A stretch of DNA of 64,000 bases, from the NCBI RefSeq assembly GCF_020532645.1, contig NZ_JAJAUZ010000035.1, positions 20,830-84,829 on the forward strand, read 5' to 3'. A program made the position numbers and the translations under genes. Shown here piece by piece: positions 42,966 to 50,585 of the stretch; position 1 is the first letter of the stretch, and each line of letters begins with the position of its first letter. The notes below the pieces were generated by a model that was not told where the DNA came from, searched no databases, and worked only from the letters and a program-made list of their open reading frames with translations. This DNA is from Streptomyces bambusae (GTDB taxonomy: Bacteria > Actinomycetota > Actinomycetes > Streptomycetales > Streptomycetaceae).

Positions 42966-43003
42966 CCGGAAAAACCCCCGCGCGGCGCGTCCGGTTCGGC
43001 CGC

Positions 43004-43009
43004 TACTGT
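43004..43009 (+). promoter_or_regulatory. -10 element (TACTGT) for a leaderless GNAT transcript
   Basis: TACTGT ends 6 nt before the ATG at 43016; no ribosome binding site is present. Confidence 0.45.
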
Positions 43010-43015
43010 CCCCTC

Positions 43016-43528
43016 ATGACCGTGCTTCAGGGAACAGCGCTCGTCCTCCGGACGGCCGTCGCCGAGGACGTGCCCGCACTGGCCGCCATCCGGGCCCTGC
43101 CCGAGGTGCTGCACCGCTGGCGGGGCGGGCCCGACTTCGAGAAGGAGATCTCCGAGGACCTGGCGGACCCCGACCTCCACTTCCTCACCATCCGGCAGGG
43201 CGACCGGATCATCGGCGGGATCCAGTGGTACGCCGAGGACGAACCGGACTACCGGCACGCCGGGATCGACCTGTTCCTCGATCCCGGCGTGCACGGCCGC
43301 GGCCTGGGCACCGACGCCGTCCGCACCCTCGCCCGCCATCTGGTCGACGACATCGGCCACCACCGGCTGGTCATCGACCCGGCCGCCGACAACCTCGCGG
43401 CGATCCGCTGCTACGAGAAGGTGGGCTTCAGGCCCGTGGGCGTCATGCGCCGGTACGAGCGGGGCACGGACGGCACCTGGCACGACGGGCTCCTGATGGA
43501 CCTGCTGGCCGACGAACTCGACCGCTGA
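43016..43528 (+). CDS. GNAT acetyltransferase, aminoglycoside AAC(6')-like
   Basis: 170 aa. GNAT motif A is clear (IDLFLDPGVHGRGLGTDAVRTL then ARHL), followed by HHRLVIDPAADNLAAIRCYE and KVGFRPVGVMRRYERG, the arrangement of AAC(6')-type enzymes and RimJ/RimL relatives. The N-terminal LRTAVAEDVPALAAIRALPE and the tryptophans around HRWRGGP also fit. Aminoglycoside resistance is possible, but protein or polyamine substrates cannot be excluded. It is predicted to be leaderless. It converges on the C15-like gene. Confidence 0.78.
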   Translation: MTVLQGTALVLRTAVAEDVPALAAIRALPEVLHRWRGGPDFEKEISEDLADPDLHFLTIRQGDRIIGGIQWYAEDEPDYRHAGIDLFLDPGVHGRGLGTDAVRTLARHLVDDIGHHRLVIDPAADNLAAIRCYEKVGFRPVGVMRRYERGTDGTWHDGLLMDLLADELDR

Positions 43529-43552
43529 GGCGGACGGCCGGCGCCGCACCCG

Positions 43553-44845
43553 TCAGCGGGCGGCCTGTTCGAGCACGGCGCGGACCTCGTCGGCGATGGC
43601 GGTCTCGTTCCGTTCGAACTCCGGGCCGGTCAGCTCCGCCGGGTCGGCCGGCAGGCCGGTCAGGACCGGCGTGTGGAGGTGGCCGCCGGGGAGGGCGGGG
43701 GCGAGTTCGAGGCGCAGCCGGTTGGAGCGGTAGGCGACCTCGTTGGACAGGTAGCCGCCGCCGCCGCCCGCGACGGCCCGGGAGCCGGGCGTGGGCCCGT
43801 CCTCGCGGTCGACGGGCCCGGTGCCGCCGGCGGGGATCTCCGTCACGTCGGGGTTGAGGAGCACCGGGTACGGCGACTGCACGGCTCCGGTGACCGCGTC
43901 GGCGGGCAGCGTGGTGCGGATGAACTCCGGGCCCGGTCCCATGCCGGGCGCCGTCACGGGCCGGCTGCGGGTGCCGCCGGACAGGGTCCCGGTGTTGTCG
44001 GGGTAGGGGTCGGCAGAGCGGTTCCGGCCGGCCCACTCCTCCAGGGTGAAGAGGCCGGGGTAGCCCTGGCTGACGGTGGTGATCAGGTCCGCGGAGCGCG
44101 GGCCGCCGGCCATCCGCGGCGTGAAGGCCCGCTCGACGAGGCCTCGGTCGAAGTCGCCGTAGCGGACGGGCAGGACGACGGCCCGGACCTCGGCGCGGGT
44201 GCCGTCGGCGAGGGTGATGCGGCGGCCGTTGAGGCGCAGGGCGGCGGAACCGGACGGGTTGGCGCGCCGCAGCTCGCCGTCCAGGCCGAAGGGGTCGAAG
44301 CCGCTGATGAAGACGCGGCGGACGCCGGGGGTTCCGGTGAAGTCGTTGTCGGCCAGGCCCCGGGAGGCGTCCTCGAAACGGGTCCGCAGAGCCGCCTTGT
44401 CCACCGCGAACTCCGGCAGCCAGGAATCGAGTTGTACGGTCATCCGCAGGCGGGCCCAGTACAGCGGCCGGTCGTCGCCCGGGGCGAGGTCGCCGCCTGG
44501 CCGGCGGCCCTGCGCCCGGTGCACGGCGGACCACCACAGGGCCTCGCCCCAGGCCTCGACGGTGCCGGCGGCCTCGGCCGCGCTGCGCGCTCCGCACAGG
44601 GCCGCGGGGAAGCGGCGGACGAACCCGGCGAGCCCGGAGCGGTCGACGAGGGCGGTGGTCCGCGGGTCGGCGAGCCGCGCCTGCTCGCGGTCGGGCGCGG
44701 CCGGCGCGGTGCGGCAGGCCGGGCCGTCGGCCGCCGCGGGTGCGGGGGCCGCCGTGGCGGGGGTGGGGGCCGCGAAGGGGAGGACGGAGGCGAGGAGGGC
44801 CGCGGCCGATGCCGCGCGCCGTAAGAGCATCATGCGGTGTGACAT
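43553..44845 (-). CDS. Secreted pyroglutamyl-peptidase I-like (C15) protein with Ser in place of Cys
   Basis: 430 aa, about twice the length of bacterial C15 enzymes. Signal peptide about 1-32, then a 140-residue extra N-terminal domain, then C15-like blocks: VFISGFDPFGLDGELRRANPSG (about 176-197), RYGDFDRGLVERAF, and the catalytic region GGGYLSNEVAYRSNRL, where the family has YLCN; Ser367 replaces the Cys nucleophile. A later His in GGHLHTPVLTG may be the triad His. It may be a serine variant or an inactive homologue. Start could be ATG at 44845 or 44833; no clear ribosome binding site. Confidence 0.7.
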   Translation of the reverse strand: MSHRMMLLRRAASAAALLASVLPFAAPTPATAAPAPAAADGPACRTAPAAPDREQARLADPRTTALVDRSGLAGFVRRFPAALCGARSAAEAAGTVEAWGEALWWSAVHRAQGRRPGGDLAPGDDRPLYWARLRMTVQLDSWLPEFAVDKAALRTRFEDASRGLADNDFTGTPGVRRVFISGFDPFGLDGELRRANPSGSAALRLNGRRITLADGTRAEVRAVVLPVRYGDFDRGLVERAFTPRMAGGPRSADLITTVSQGYPGLFTLEEWAGRNRSADPYPDNTGTLSGGTRSRPVTAPGMGPGPEFIRTTLPADAVTGAVQSPYPVLLNPDVTEIPAGGTGPVDREDGPTPGSRAVAGGGGGYLSNEVAYRSNRLRLELAPALPGGHLHTPVLTGLPADPAELTGPEFERNETAIADEVRAVLEQAAR

Positions 44846-44858
44846 TACATAGTGGGGC

Positions 44859-46562
44859 TCAGGCCCGGAGCACCCCGGCGAGGTGGGTGGCCAGTTCCAG
44901 CGGCTCGGGCGGGCTGAGCCGGAGGCCGAGGTATCCGTCGGGGCGGATCAGGAACGCGGTCGTCCGCGCACCTCCGGTCCCGTAGGCCCGGGCGAACTCG
45001 CCGCCGGCGTCCCGGTAGACCGGCAGCGGCCCGTCGTCGTACGGGACCCCCTCGGTGAGCAGCAGCAGGGTGTCCAGCCGGCCGTGCGAGACCAGCTCGG
45101 CGGCCATGACGGAGAGTTCCTCGGGGGCGGCGGCGCCGTCGGGGGCGCCGTGGTGGAGCAGCAGGACGTGTCCGGGCCGGTCCCGCAGCAGGTCGTAGAG
45201 GCGCAGCGGGTACGTGGCGACGTTCCCGCGCAGCCCGCCGCAGTCCGGCGCCCGGTCCCCGGGCTGCGGCCCGTGGTCCGCCGGGCCGGCCGTCCCGGCC
45301 AGCAGGGGGCTGCCGCGGTAGCCGACGAGCAGTTGGGCCTCGCGCATCAGCAGGGTGGCCGGATCCATCCGGTCGGCGTCGGCGTCGATGCCGCGGGTCG
45401 CGTGCCGGACGGTGCGGCCGACGACTTCCTCGCCGACCGGCCGGCGTTCGGCGTCGTAGCTGTCGAGGAGCCGCGGATGGGCGTCGCCGCCGACCGCCAG
45501 GGCCAGTTTCCACGCCAGGTTGTACGCGTCCTGGATGCCGGTGTTCATGCCCTGGGCGCCGGTCGGCGGGTGGATGTGCGCCGCGTCGCCGGCGACGAAG
45601 ACGCGCCGGTCGGCGTACCGGTCCACGATCCGGTGGCTGATGCGGAACACCGAGGACCAGCGCATCGCCGACACGGTGGCCGGCTGCGGGGCCATCCGGT
45701 CCACGACCGCCTGGATGTCGGAGAGGGCCGGCGTCCGGCTGCTCTCCAGGCCGTGCGCCACCGCACCCCCGGTGTCGTCGCCCCCGCCGGTGCCGGTGCC
45801 GGTGCCGGTACCGGTGCCTGTGCCTGTGCCTGTGCCGGCGAGCGACAGCTCGGGCGGCACCATCATCGACATCCGGTACCGGCGCCGGCCGGGCAGCGGC
45901 ACGCAGACGAGCAGGTCGGCCACCGTGCCGTCGGGGCCGAGGCGGGTGGCGCGGACGCTGTACCCGGCGGGCAGCTCCCAGTCGGTCTCGACGTCGGCGA
46001 GCATGTACTCGTCCGGGAACGCGCCGCCTTCGAAGGCGAGCCCGAGGCCCTTGCGGACGGTGCTGTGCGCGCCGTCGCAGCCGATCAGGTAGCGGGTGCG
46101 GAGCTCCTCCTCGGCGCCTTCGGCGGTGCGGAGCCGGCTGGTGACACCGTCGGCGTCCTGGGTGAAGGAGAGCAGTTCGGTGCCGCGTTCCAGCCGGGTG
46201 CCGAACCGGGCCAGGTGCGCCTCAAGCAGGCGTTCCGTCTCGTACTGCGGGAGCGCGGCGAAGCCGTACGGCACCCCGGCCGGCAGGGCGAGATCGATGC
46301 GGGGCTGCTCGACGCCGTCGACGTACGCGAGCCGGCCCCGGAGCGGGACCGCGGCCTCCAGCGCGGACCGCACCAGGCCCATCCGGTCCCAGACCTCGAA
46401 GGTGCGCGGCTGGATCCCGACGGCCTTGGCGTACGGCAGTCGGGCCGGGAGCCGGTCGATGATGCGGCAGGCGGTGCCGCGGCGGCGCAGTTCCGCGGCG
46501 GCCGTGAGGCCGACGGGGCCGCCGCCGACCACGAGTACGTCGGGTGCGTCGCGGTACGTCAC
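44859..46562 (-). CDS. FAD-dependent aromatic monooxygenase (PHBH/rifampicin-monooxygenase fold)
   Basis: 567 aa. FAD motifs: VVGGGPVGLTAAAELRRRG (GxGxxG, about 9-27), YLIGCDGAHSTVRKGLG (DG motif) and FVAGDAAHIHPPTGAQGMN (GD motif), followed by LAWKLALAV. The C-terminal about 130 residues form the thioredoxin-like domain of three-domain monooxygenases. Such enzymes hydroxylate phenolic or polyketide substrates with NAD(P)H; rifampicin- and tetracycline-modifying enzymes belong here. The middle domain holds a (Thr-Gly)n tract from a hexanucleotide repeat. GTG at 46562 follows GGGGAGACGAC. Divergent from an alpha/beta hydrolase. Confidence 0.9.
   Translation of the reverse strand: MTYRDAPDVLVVGGGPVGLTAAAELRRRGTACRIIDRLPARLPYAKAVGIQPRTFEVWDRMGLVRSALEAAVPLRGRLAYVDGVEQPRIDLALPAGVPYGFAALPQYETERLLEAHLARFGTRLERGTELLSFTQDADGVTSRLRTAEGAEEELRTRYLIGCDGAHSTVRKGLGLAFEGGAFPDEYMLADVETDWELPAGYSVRATRLGPDGTVADLLVCVPLPGRRRYRMSMMVPPELSLAGTGTGTGTGTGTGTGTGGGDDTGGAVAHGLESSRTPALSDIQAVVDRMAPQPATVSAMRWSSVFRISHRIVDRYADRRVFVAGDAAHIHPPTGAQGMNTGIQDAYNLAWKLALAVGGDAHPRLLDSYDAERRPVGEEVVGRTVRHATRGIDADADRMDPATLLMREAQLLVGYRGSPLLAGTAGPADHGPQPGDRAPDCGGLRGNVATYPLRLYDLLRDRPGHVLLLHHGAPDGAAAPEELSVMAAELVSHGRLDTLLLLTEGVPYDDGPLPVYRDAGGEFARAYGTGGARTTAFLIRPDGYLGLRLSPPEPLELATHLAGVLRA
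45786..45839 (-). repeat. Hexanucleotide repeat inside the monooxygenase gene
   Basis: Nine CCGGTG-type hexamers (CCGGTG, CCGGTA, CCTGTG variants) encode (Thr-Gly)9 between two conserved blocks. Slippage would change length in frame. Confidence 0.85.
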
Positions 46563-46637
46563 TGTCGTCTCCCCGGCCTGAAGCCCCCGTCCGAGCCGAA
46601 CCCCCTCATGGTCGCCCGGCACCCCTGGCCGGGCCAC

Positions 46638-46656
46638 TGCAGGCCTTCCACCTGCA
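46638..46656. promoter_or_regulatory. Inverted repeat in the monooxygenase/hydrolase divergent region
   Basis: TGCAGG, 7-bp spacer CCTTCCA, CCTGCA. It lies 76 bp from the monooxygenase start and 60 bp from the hydrolase start; candidate operator for both. Confidence 0.4.
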
Positions 46657-46715
46657 CGGACACCCGCCCGGATATTCGGTTGCCGCCGCGGACACCGGTT
46701 GAGATCGTCCGGCCC

Positions 46716-47558
46716 GTGGCTGAATTCATTTCGTACGACGGCACCCCGCTCGCCTACCGCTCCTTCGGTGACGGTCCGCCGCTGGTCTGCCTGCCGGGCG
46801 GGCCCATGCGCGACTCCGCATACCTGGGCGAACTGGGCGGGCTCTCCGCGCACCGCCGGCTGATCATGCTGGACCTGCGCGGCACCGGGCGCTCGGCACT
46901 GCCCGGGGATCCGGCGTCCTACCGCTGCGACCGGCAGGTGGCGGACGTGGAGGCGCTGCGCGAGCACCTGGGGCTGGACCGGATCGACCTGCTCGGGCAT
47001 TCGGCGGGCACCAACCTCGCGGTGCTCTACGCGGCCCGCCGTCCGGAGCGGGTCGGGCGGCTGCTGCTGGTCACCCCGAGCCCGATGGTCCTCGGGATCG
47101 AGGTCACCGCGCAGGAGCGGCTCGCGACGGCGCGGCTGCGGGCCGGGGAGCCGTGGTTCGCCGCCGCCTACGCGGCCCTGGAGTCGGTGGCGGCCGGCCG
47201 GCCCGCGCCCGGCGCCTGGGAGGCGGTGGCGCCGCTCAGGCACGGCCGCTGGGACGCGGCGGCCCGCGAGCTGGACGCCGGCGACGAGGTGCAGCGCAAC
47301 GCGGAGGCCGCGGCCGGGTACGGCGCCGAGGGTGCCTACGATCCGACCGCCACGCGGGCCGCGCTGGCCGCCTTCGCGGCGCCGGTGCTGGTGCTCGCCG
47401 GGGAGGTGGACCTGAATTCGCCGCCGGCGGCGATGGCGGAGCTGGCCGGGGCCTTCCCCGGGGCCGGGCTGCTGGTGCAGCCGGGCGCCGGGCACTACCC
47501 GTGGCTCGACGACGCGGCGCGGTTCACGGCCGCGGCGGAGGCGTTCCTGGCGGGGTGA
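46716..47558 (+). CDS. Alpha/beta hydrolase (proline-iminopeptidase/S33-like)
   Basis: 280 aa. LVCLPGGPMRDSAYLGEL (HGGPG-like oxyanion loop about 24-41), LDLRGTGRSA (about 57-66), nucleophile elbow GHSAGT (Ser about 93), acid Asp in LVLAGEVDLNSPP and His in QPGAGHYPWLDD. The PGGP and DLRGTGRS motifs are typical of S33 aminopeptidases, but esterases share them. GTG at 46716 chosen for alignment with the family start. Divergent from the FAD monooxygenase, so perhaps part of the same catabolic or detoxification response. Confidence 0.83.
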   Translation: MAEFISYDGTPLAYRSFGDGPPLVCLPGGPMRDSAYLGELGGLSAHRRLIMLDLRGTGRSALPGDPASYRCDRQVADVEALREHLGLDRIDLLGHSAGTNLAVLYAARRPERVGRLLLVTPSPMVLGIEVTAQERLATARLRAGEPWFAAAYAALESVAAGRPAPGAWEAVAPLRHGRWDAAARELDAGDEVQRNAEAAAGYGAEGAYDPTATRAALAAFAAPVLVLAGEVDLNSPPAAMAELAGAFPGAGLLVQPGAGHYPWLDDAARFTAAAEAFLAG

Positions 47559-47570
47559 GGCGGGGGCGCC

Positions 47571-47783
47571 TCAGAAGCCCACGGCGGGCCTGGGCTGCCG
47601 GGTGGCGAGGTACAGGGCGAGGCCCCAGCCGATGAAGGTGCTGCCGAAGAAGACGTTGATGCCGAGGACGAGCCAGCGGTTGTCCCTGCCGCGGCGGAAG
47701 GCGATCAGCGACGGCAGCAGGTACAGCCAGAGGCCAAGCGTCAGCAGCACTGCGTAGACCAGGACGTGCAGTATCAGGACCAT
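47571..47783 (-). CDS. Superinfection-immunity-like small membrane protein
   Basis: 70 aa with two membrane helices (about 4-28 and 39-59). The pattern LYLLPSLIAFRRGRDNRWLV then GINVFFGSTFIGWGLAL matches the superinfection immunity (T4 Imm-like) family, which has a conserved P-S-x-I-A loop. In phages Imm blocks entry of related phage DNA; bacterial chromosomal copies are common and mostly uncharacterised. ATG at 47783 with GCGGGGGAACACG. No other phage gene is nearby. Confidence 0.75.
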   Translation of the reverse strand: MVLILHVLVYAVLLTLGLWLYLLPSLIAFRRGRDNRWLVLGINVFFGSTFIGWGLALYLATRQPRPAVGF

Positions 47784-48080
47784 CGTGTTCCCCCGCTGTG
47801 AGCTGCCGGTCGGGGTCCGCGGTCCGGTCGTGACCGCGGCTGTCCGGAGCCGGGCCGGTCGTCGTGTGGACGGACACCTTAACCGCCGTCCGGGCCGCTC
47901 CGGCCGGGGGGCCCGGGGCCGTGGCCCGCCGCCGTGATGGAGATCCGGACACGGGTGTTCACCCGACGGCCGGAAGAAGTTTCCTACCGACCAGTAGACA
48001 TGTCACGGGATCTTGCCGATTCTGAGCGCGTACATGCCAACTCCGGCATGGCGTCCACTCGTCGCAAGGAGCGCCCCCAC

Positions 48081-48764
48081 ATGCGCAGCACCGGCACCCG
48101 CCCGGCCGTCCGCACCCGCACGCTCGGCACCGCAGCCGGCGCGGTCGCGGCCGCCGCCGCCCTCCTGCTGTCCCCCGTCGCCCCGGCCCAGGCGGCACCC
48201 GCCCCGGCCCTGGCTCCGGCGGCCGCCACCGCGGCCGCTCCCGGCGGGAACGCCGCCATCCTCGGCATCGACTACGCGACCTGGAAGCGGGACGTCGCCG
48301 CCGTGATCGGCGAGGCCCGCCCCTACGTGGAGCAGCGCATCAACCGGTCGCCGGCCGGCGAGAAGCCCGCGATCGTGCTCGACATCGACAACTCCTCGCT
48401 GGAGACGGACTTCCACTGGTTCTGGACGTTCCCGACCCCGGCGATCTCCGAGGTCCGCGACCTGACCCGGTACGCGAACGAGCGCGGCGTCGCGATCTTC
48501 TTCGTCACGGCCCGCCCCGGCATCATCCACTCGCTGACCGAGCGCAACCTGAAGTCCGTGGGCTACCCGGTCTCCGGGCTGTACGTGCGGGACCTGCCCG
48601 ACCTGTTCCACGAGGTCAGCACGTACAAGACGGCCAAGCGGGCCGAGATCGAGGCCCGCGGCTACACGGTCATCGCCAACATCGGCAACAAGCAGAGCGA
48701 CCTGGTCGGCGGCCACGCCGAGCGCACGTTCAAGCTGCCGGACTACGACGGCAAGCTGTCCTGA
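48081..48764 (+). CDS. Secreted HAD-superfamily acid phosphatase (class B type)
   Basis: 227 aa. Signal peptide about 1-39 (ends AQAAPAP), Ala/Pro linker, then a HAD domain. Motif I is VLDIDNSSLETD with nucleophile Asp101 and Asp103; motif II is FFVTARPG; Lys lies in STYKTAKRAEIE; motif III is NIGNKQSDLVGGHAE, where the usual first Asp is Asn. It resembles class B and plant-type acid phosphatases (PF03767) and probably releases phosphate from organic esters outside the cell, like the phytase at 18.9 kb. ATG at 48081 follows AAGGAGCGC. Two strong hairpins follow. Confidence 0.9.
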   Translation: MRSTGTRPAVRTRTLGTAAGAVAAAAALLLSPVAPAQAAPAPALAPAAATAAAPGGNAAILGIDYATWKRDVAAVIGEARPYVEQRINRSPAGEKPAIVLDIDNSSLETDFHWFWTFPTPAISEVRDLTRYANERGVAIFFVTARPGIIHSLTERNLKSVGYPVSGLYVRDLPDLFHEVSTYKTAKRAEIEARGYTVIANIGNKQSDLVGGHAERTFKLPDYDGKLS

Positions 48765-48771
48765 CCCGCGT

Positions 48772-48852
48772 CCGGCCGGCCGGGGCGTTCCCGGCCGGCC
48801 GGCGGCGGGCAGCACGACAGGGCGGGCGCTCCCGTGCGGAGCGCCCGCCCTG
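48772..48852. terminator. Double hairpin terminator between convergent genes
   Basis: Hairpin 1: CCGGCCGGCCGGG, loop GCGTT, CCCGGCCGGCCGG (48772-48802). Hairpin 2: CAGGGCGGGCGCTCC, loop CGTGC, GGAGCGCCCGCCCTG (48818-48852). Both are perfect and serve the acid phosphatase on one side and the small coupled gene on the other. Confidence 0.88.
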
Positions 48853-48853
48853 T

Positions 48854-49057
48854 TCAGTCGCCCTTGCGGGCTCCCTCGCCACGGGCCGGACGGCGGGGAC
48901 CGGCCACCGCGCCCGGGTCCCGGCGGGCCCGGGGAGCGGCGGCCTGCTGGTTTTCCACGAGGTGTTCGTACACCTCGAAGTCGACCGACTGCCACTGGTA
49001 CATCTCGCCGTGGCTGGCCCGGAACTGGGCCGGAGTCGGACTCGTCACCGTTCTCAC
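48854..49057 (-). CDS. 67-aa small protein coupled to the cyclase-like gene
   Basis: Starts GTG at 49057, overlapping the upstream stop by 4 bp (GTGA), with GGGAGAG upstream. N-terminal half SPTPAQFRASHGEMYQWQSV then DFEVYEHLVENQQ is acidic and aromatic with a family-like look; the C-terminal half is basic Arg/Pro/Gly-rich (PRARRDPGAVAGPRRPARGE). No signal peptide, no Cys and no known domain. Coupling implies function with the cyclase-like protein: partner, substrate or precursor peptide. No leader-peptide cleavage motif (such as GG) precedes the C-terminal half. Confidence 0.55.
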   Translation of the reverse strand: MRTVTSPTPAQFRASHGEMYQWQSVDFEVYEHLVENQQAAAPRARRDPGAVAGPRRPARGEGARKGD

Positions 49058-50316
49058 CTCTCCCACTCGTGTTCCGGACGCGCGGTGCGCACCGCCGGAA
49101 CGGCTTCTGTGATCCACCATGCAGCTCCCGGCGCCCCGGCCGCATGAGGAGCGGGACCTCCTCCGGTCCCGGCCGCGGCGAGCGGTACGGGCGGGCCTGC
49201 GGGCGCGGGGACCTGCGGGGCGGCCACGACGGCCCGCAGCGCGGCGGCCAGCAGGCCGGCGGCGACGGGGGTGGCCAGGGCGCCCCGGTGGACGTGCGGT
49301 TCACCCGGACGGTCCAGCAGGACCAGCCCGGCGTGCTCCCGGCCGGCCGTCAGGATCCGTACCGCCGCGTCCGGGTCGGCGCCGGGCGGGAGGAACCGTA
49401 CGGCTCCGGCCCGGTCGAGCAGGTCGGTGTGGAGCGCCTCGCCGGCCTCCGGCAGCAGCCCGGCGAGCCGGGCGGCCCGGGCCGCCACCCGCAGGCCGAG
49501 GGCCAGCGCCTCGCCGTACGGCATCGGCACGGGCGCGCTGGAGCACAGGGCGCGGGCCAGGGCGTCGCCGTAGTGCAGGGCGGCCGCCGGGCCCTGTTCG
49601 AGGGGGTCGTACCGGACGAGGACGGACCGCGCCTCGGTGCACAGGGCGAGGAGGCCGGCCAGGGCGGCCGGTTCGTACCGGCCGTCGGTCCGCAGCCGGG
49701 CCGCGACCTGCCCGGCGGACGCCGGTACGACGGCCAGCACGGTACGGACCGGGAGGCCGAGCCCGGCCCGCAGGGCGCGCGGCGGCAGGGTCTCCAGGAA
49801 CTCCAGGTCGGTCCGGACCAGTACGGGCGCCCCGCCGGTCACGGTCAGGGCGGTGTCGGCCATCGCGCGCAGCGTGGTCGGCAGGCGGACCACGGGCGGC
49901 CGGGTCCCGTCGGCGCGGCGCAGCCGATCGGCGGCGGCCAGGACGCAGGTGCCGCCGAGGGCGGCCACCAGGGCTCCGTCGGGCACCGGGGGCGCGGCGG
50001 CGCGCGGGCCGGGCCACAGCAGCGAGGTGGGTGCGGCCTCGCCGAGCTGCCGGAGGACGCGTGCGGCGGCCCGGCGGGGCAGCCCGGGGCCGGTCACGAG
50101 GACGATCCGCTCCGGCCCGAACTCCCGCAGAGACCGGGTGAGTTCGTCGGAGTGCGCGGATCCGTGCCGGATCTGCACGGGGAAGTGCACCGGCCCGGCC
50201 ACCAGCTGCCGGTCGATGCGGATGCCGGGTCCGGGGCCGGTACCGGGCCCGGCGGGGTGACCGGCGAGGTGACCGGCGGGGTGACCGGCGCGGGCCGGTC
50301 CGTCGTACGGGAACAT
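49054..50316 (-). CDS. Sugar-phosphate-cyclase (2-deoxy-scyllo-inosose synthase-like) pseudoenzyme
   Basis: 420 aa with the dehydroquinate synthase-type fold. Alignable blocks: ALVAALGGTCVLAAAD (NAD loop, about 115-130), VVRLPTTLRAMADTAL (about 142-157), PVLVRTDLEFLETLPPRALRAG (about 164-185), LHYGDALARAL (247-257), PYGEALALGLRVAARAARLAG and LVLLDRPGEPHVH. Catalytic features are lost: the Lys-containing SLKQAVN region is TVTGGAP; GHTxGHA is GDALARA (250-256); HGEA is Y267-G-E-A; the E-x-x-K helix is LPVRTVL; and the third Gly of the NAD loop is Thr. So it is probably not an active cyclase. The N-terminal 30 residues are Gly/Pro/His repeats and may not be translated. Coupled to a 67-aa gene. 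Confidence 0.7.
   Translation of the reverse strand: MFPYDGPARAGHPAGHLAGHPAGPGTGPGPGIRIDRQLVAGPVHFPVQIRHGSAHSDELTRSLREFGPERIVLVTGPGLPRRAAARVLRQLGEAAPTSLLWPGPRAAAPPVPDGALVAALGGTCVLAAADRLRRADGTRPPVVRLPTTLRAMADTALTVTGGAPVLVRTDLEFLETLPPRALRAGLGLPVRTVLAVVPASAGQVAARLRTDGRYEPAALAGLLALCTEARSVLVRYDPLEQGPAAALHYGDALARALCSSAPVPMPYGEALALGLRVAARAARLAGLLPEAGEALHTDLLDRAGAVRFLPPGADPDAAVRILTAGREHAGLVLLDRPGEPHVHRGALATPVAAGLLAAALRAVVAAPQVPAPAGPPVPLAAAGTGGGPAPHAAGAPGAAWWITEAVPAVRTARPEHEWER
50256..50292 (-). repeat. 12-bp tandem repeat at the 5' end of the cyclase-like gene
   Basis: Three copies of GGGGTGACCGGC-type units encode HPAGHLAGHPAG. It makes the start uncertain. Confidence 0.6.
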
Positions 50317-50485
50317 GCCGCCACGGTCCCCGGCCGCGCGCCCCGGGCACCTGAGCCCGCCGCCCCCTCACGGTCCGGCCGGCCGCCCGGGACCGGGCCG
50401 GGACGGCGGCCGGGACGGGGCGGGCGACGGGCCGGGGGCGGGTTGGGCCCGCCGCCCCATGTGCCCGGGATACGGGGGTTCCTAC

Positions 50486-50491
50486 GTTTGT
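50486..50491 (+). promoter_or_regulatory. Possible -10 (TACGTT) for the small secreted protein gene
   Basis: TACGTT in an unusually A+T-rich patch (GGTTCCTACGTTTGTGG) about 95 nt before the ATG. Weak evidence. Confidence 0.3.
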
Positions 50492-50585
50492 GGTCCGAGA
50501 TCCCGACCGGGGCTCGGACACCGGAAGGGCCCGCAAGGACCCGGACGCTCTGGGAGATCCAGAGACAGAGAAAGAGGAACCCCTC

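Noticed and set aside
40782..46562. Antibiotic-resistance or biosynthetic cluster (beta-lactamase-like, AAC(6')-like, monooxygenase)
   Set aside because: Genes are in separate, mostly convergent or divergent units with terminators between them and no synthase genes; grouping looks accidental.
47571..47783. Prophage remnant
   Set aside because: Only one Imm-like gene; no integrase, capsid, terminase or attachment-site repeats in the area.
47990..48003. CTAC-CGACCA-GTAG inverted repeat as a TetR operator
   Set aside because: Arms are only 4 bp and no regulator gene is adjacent; such matches are frequent by chance.
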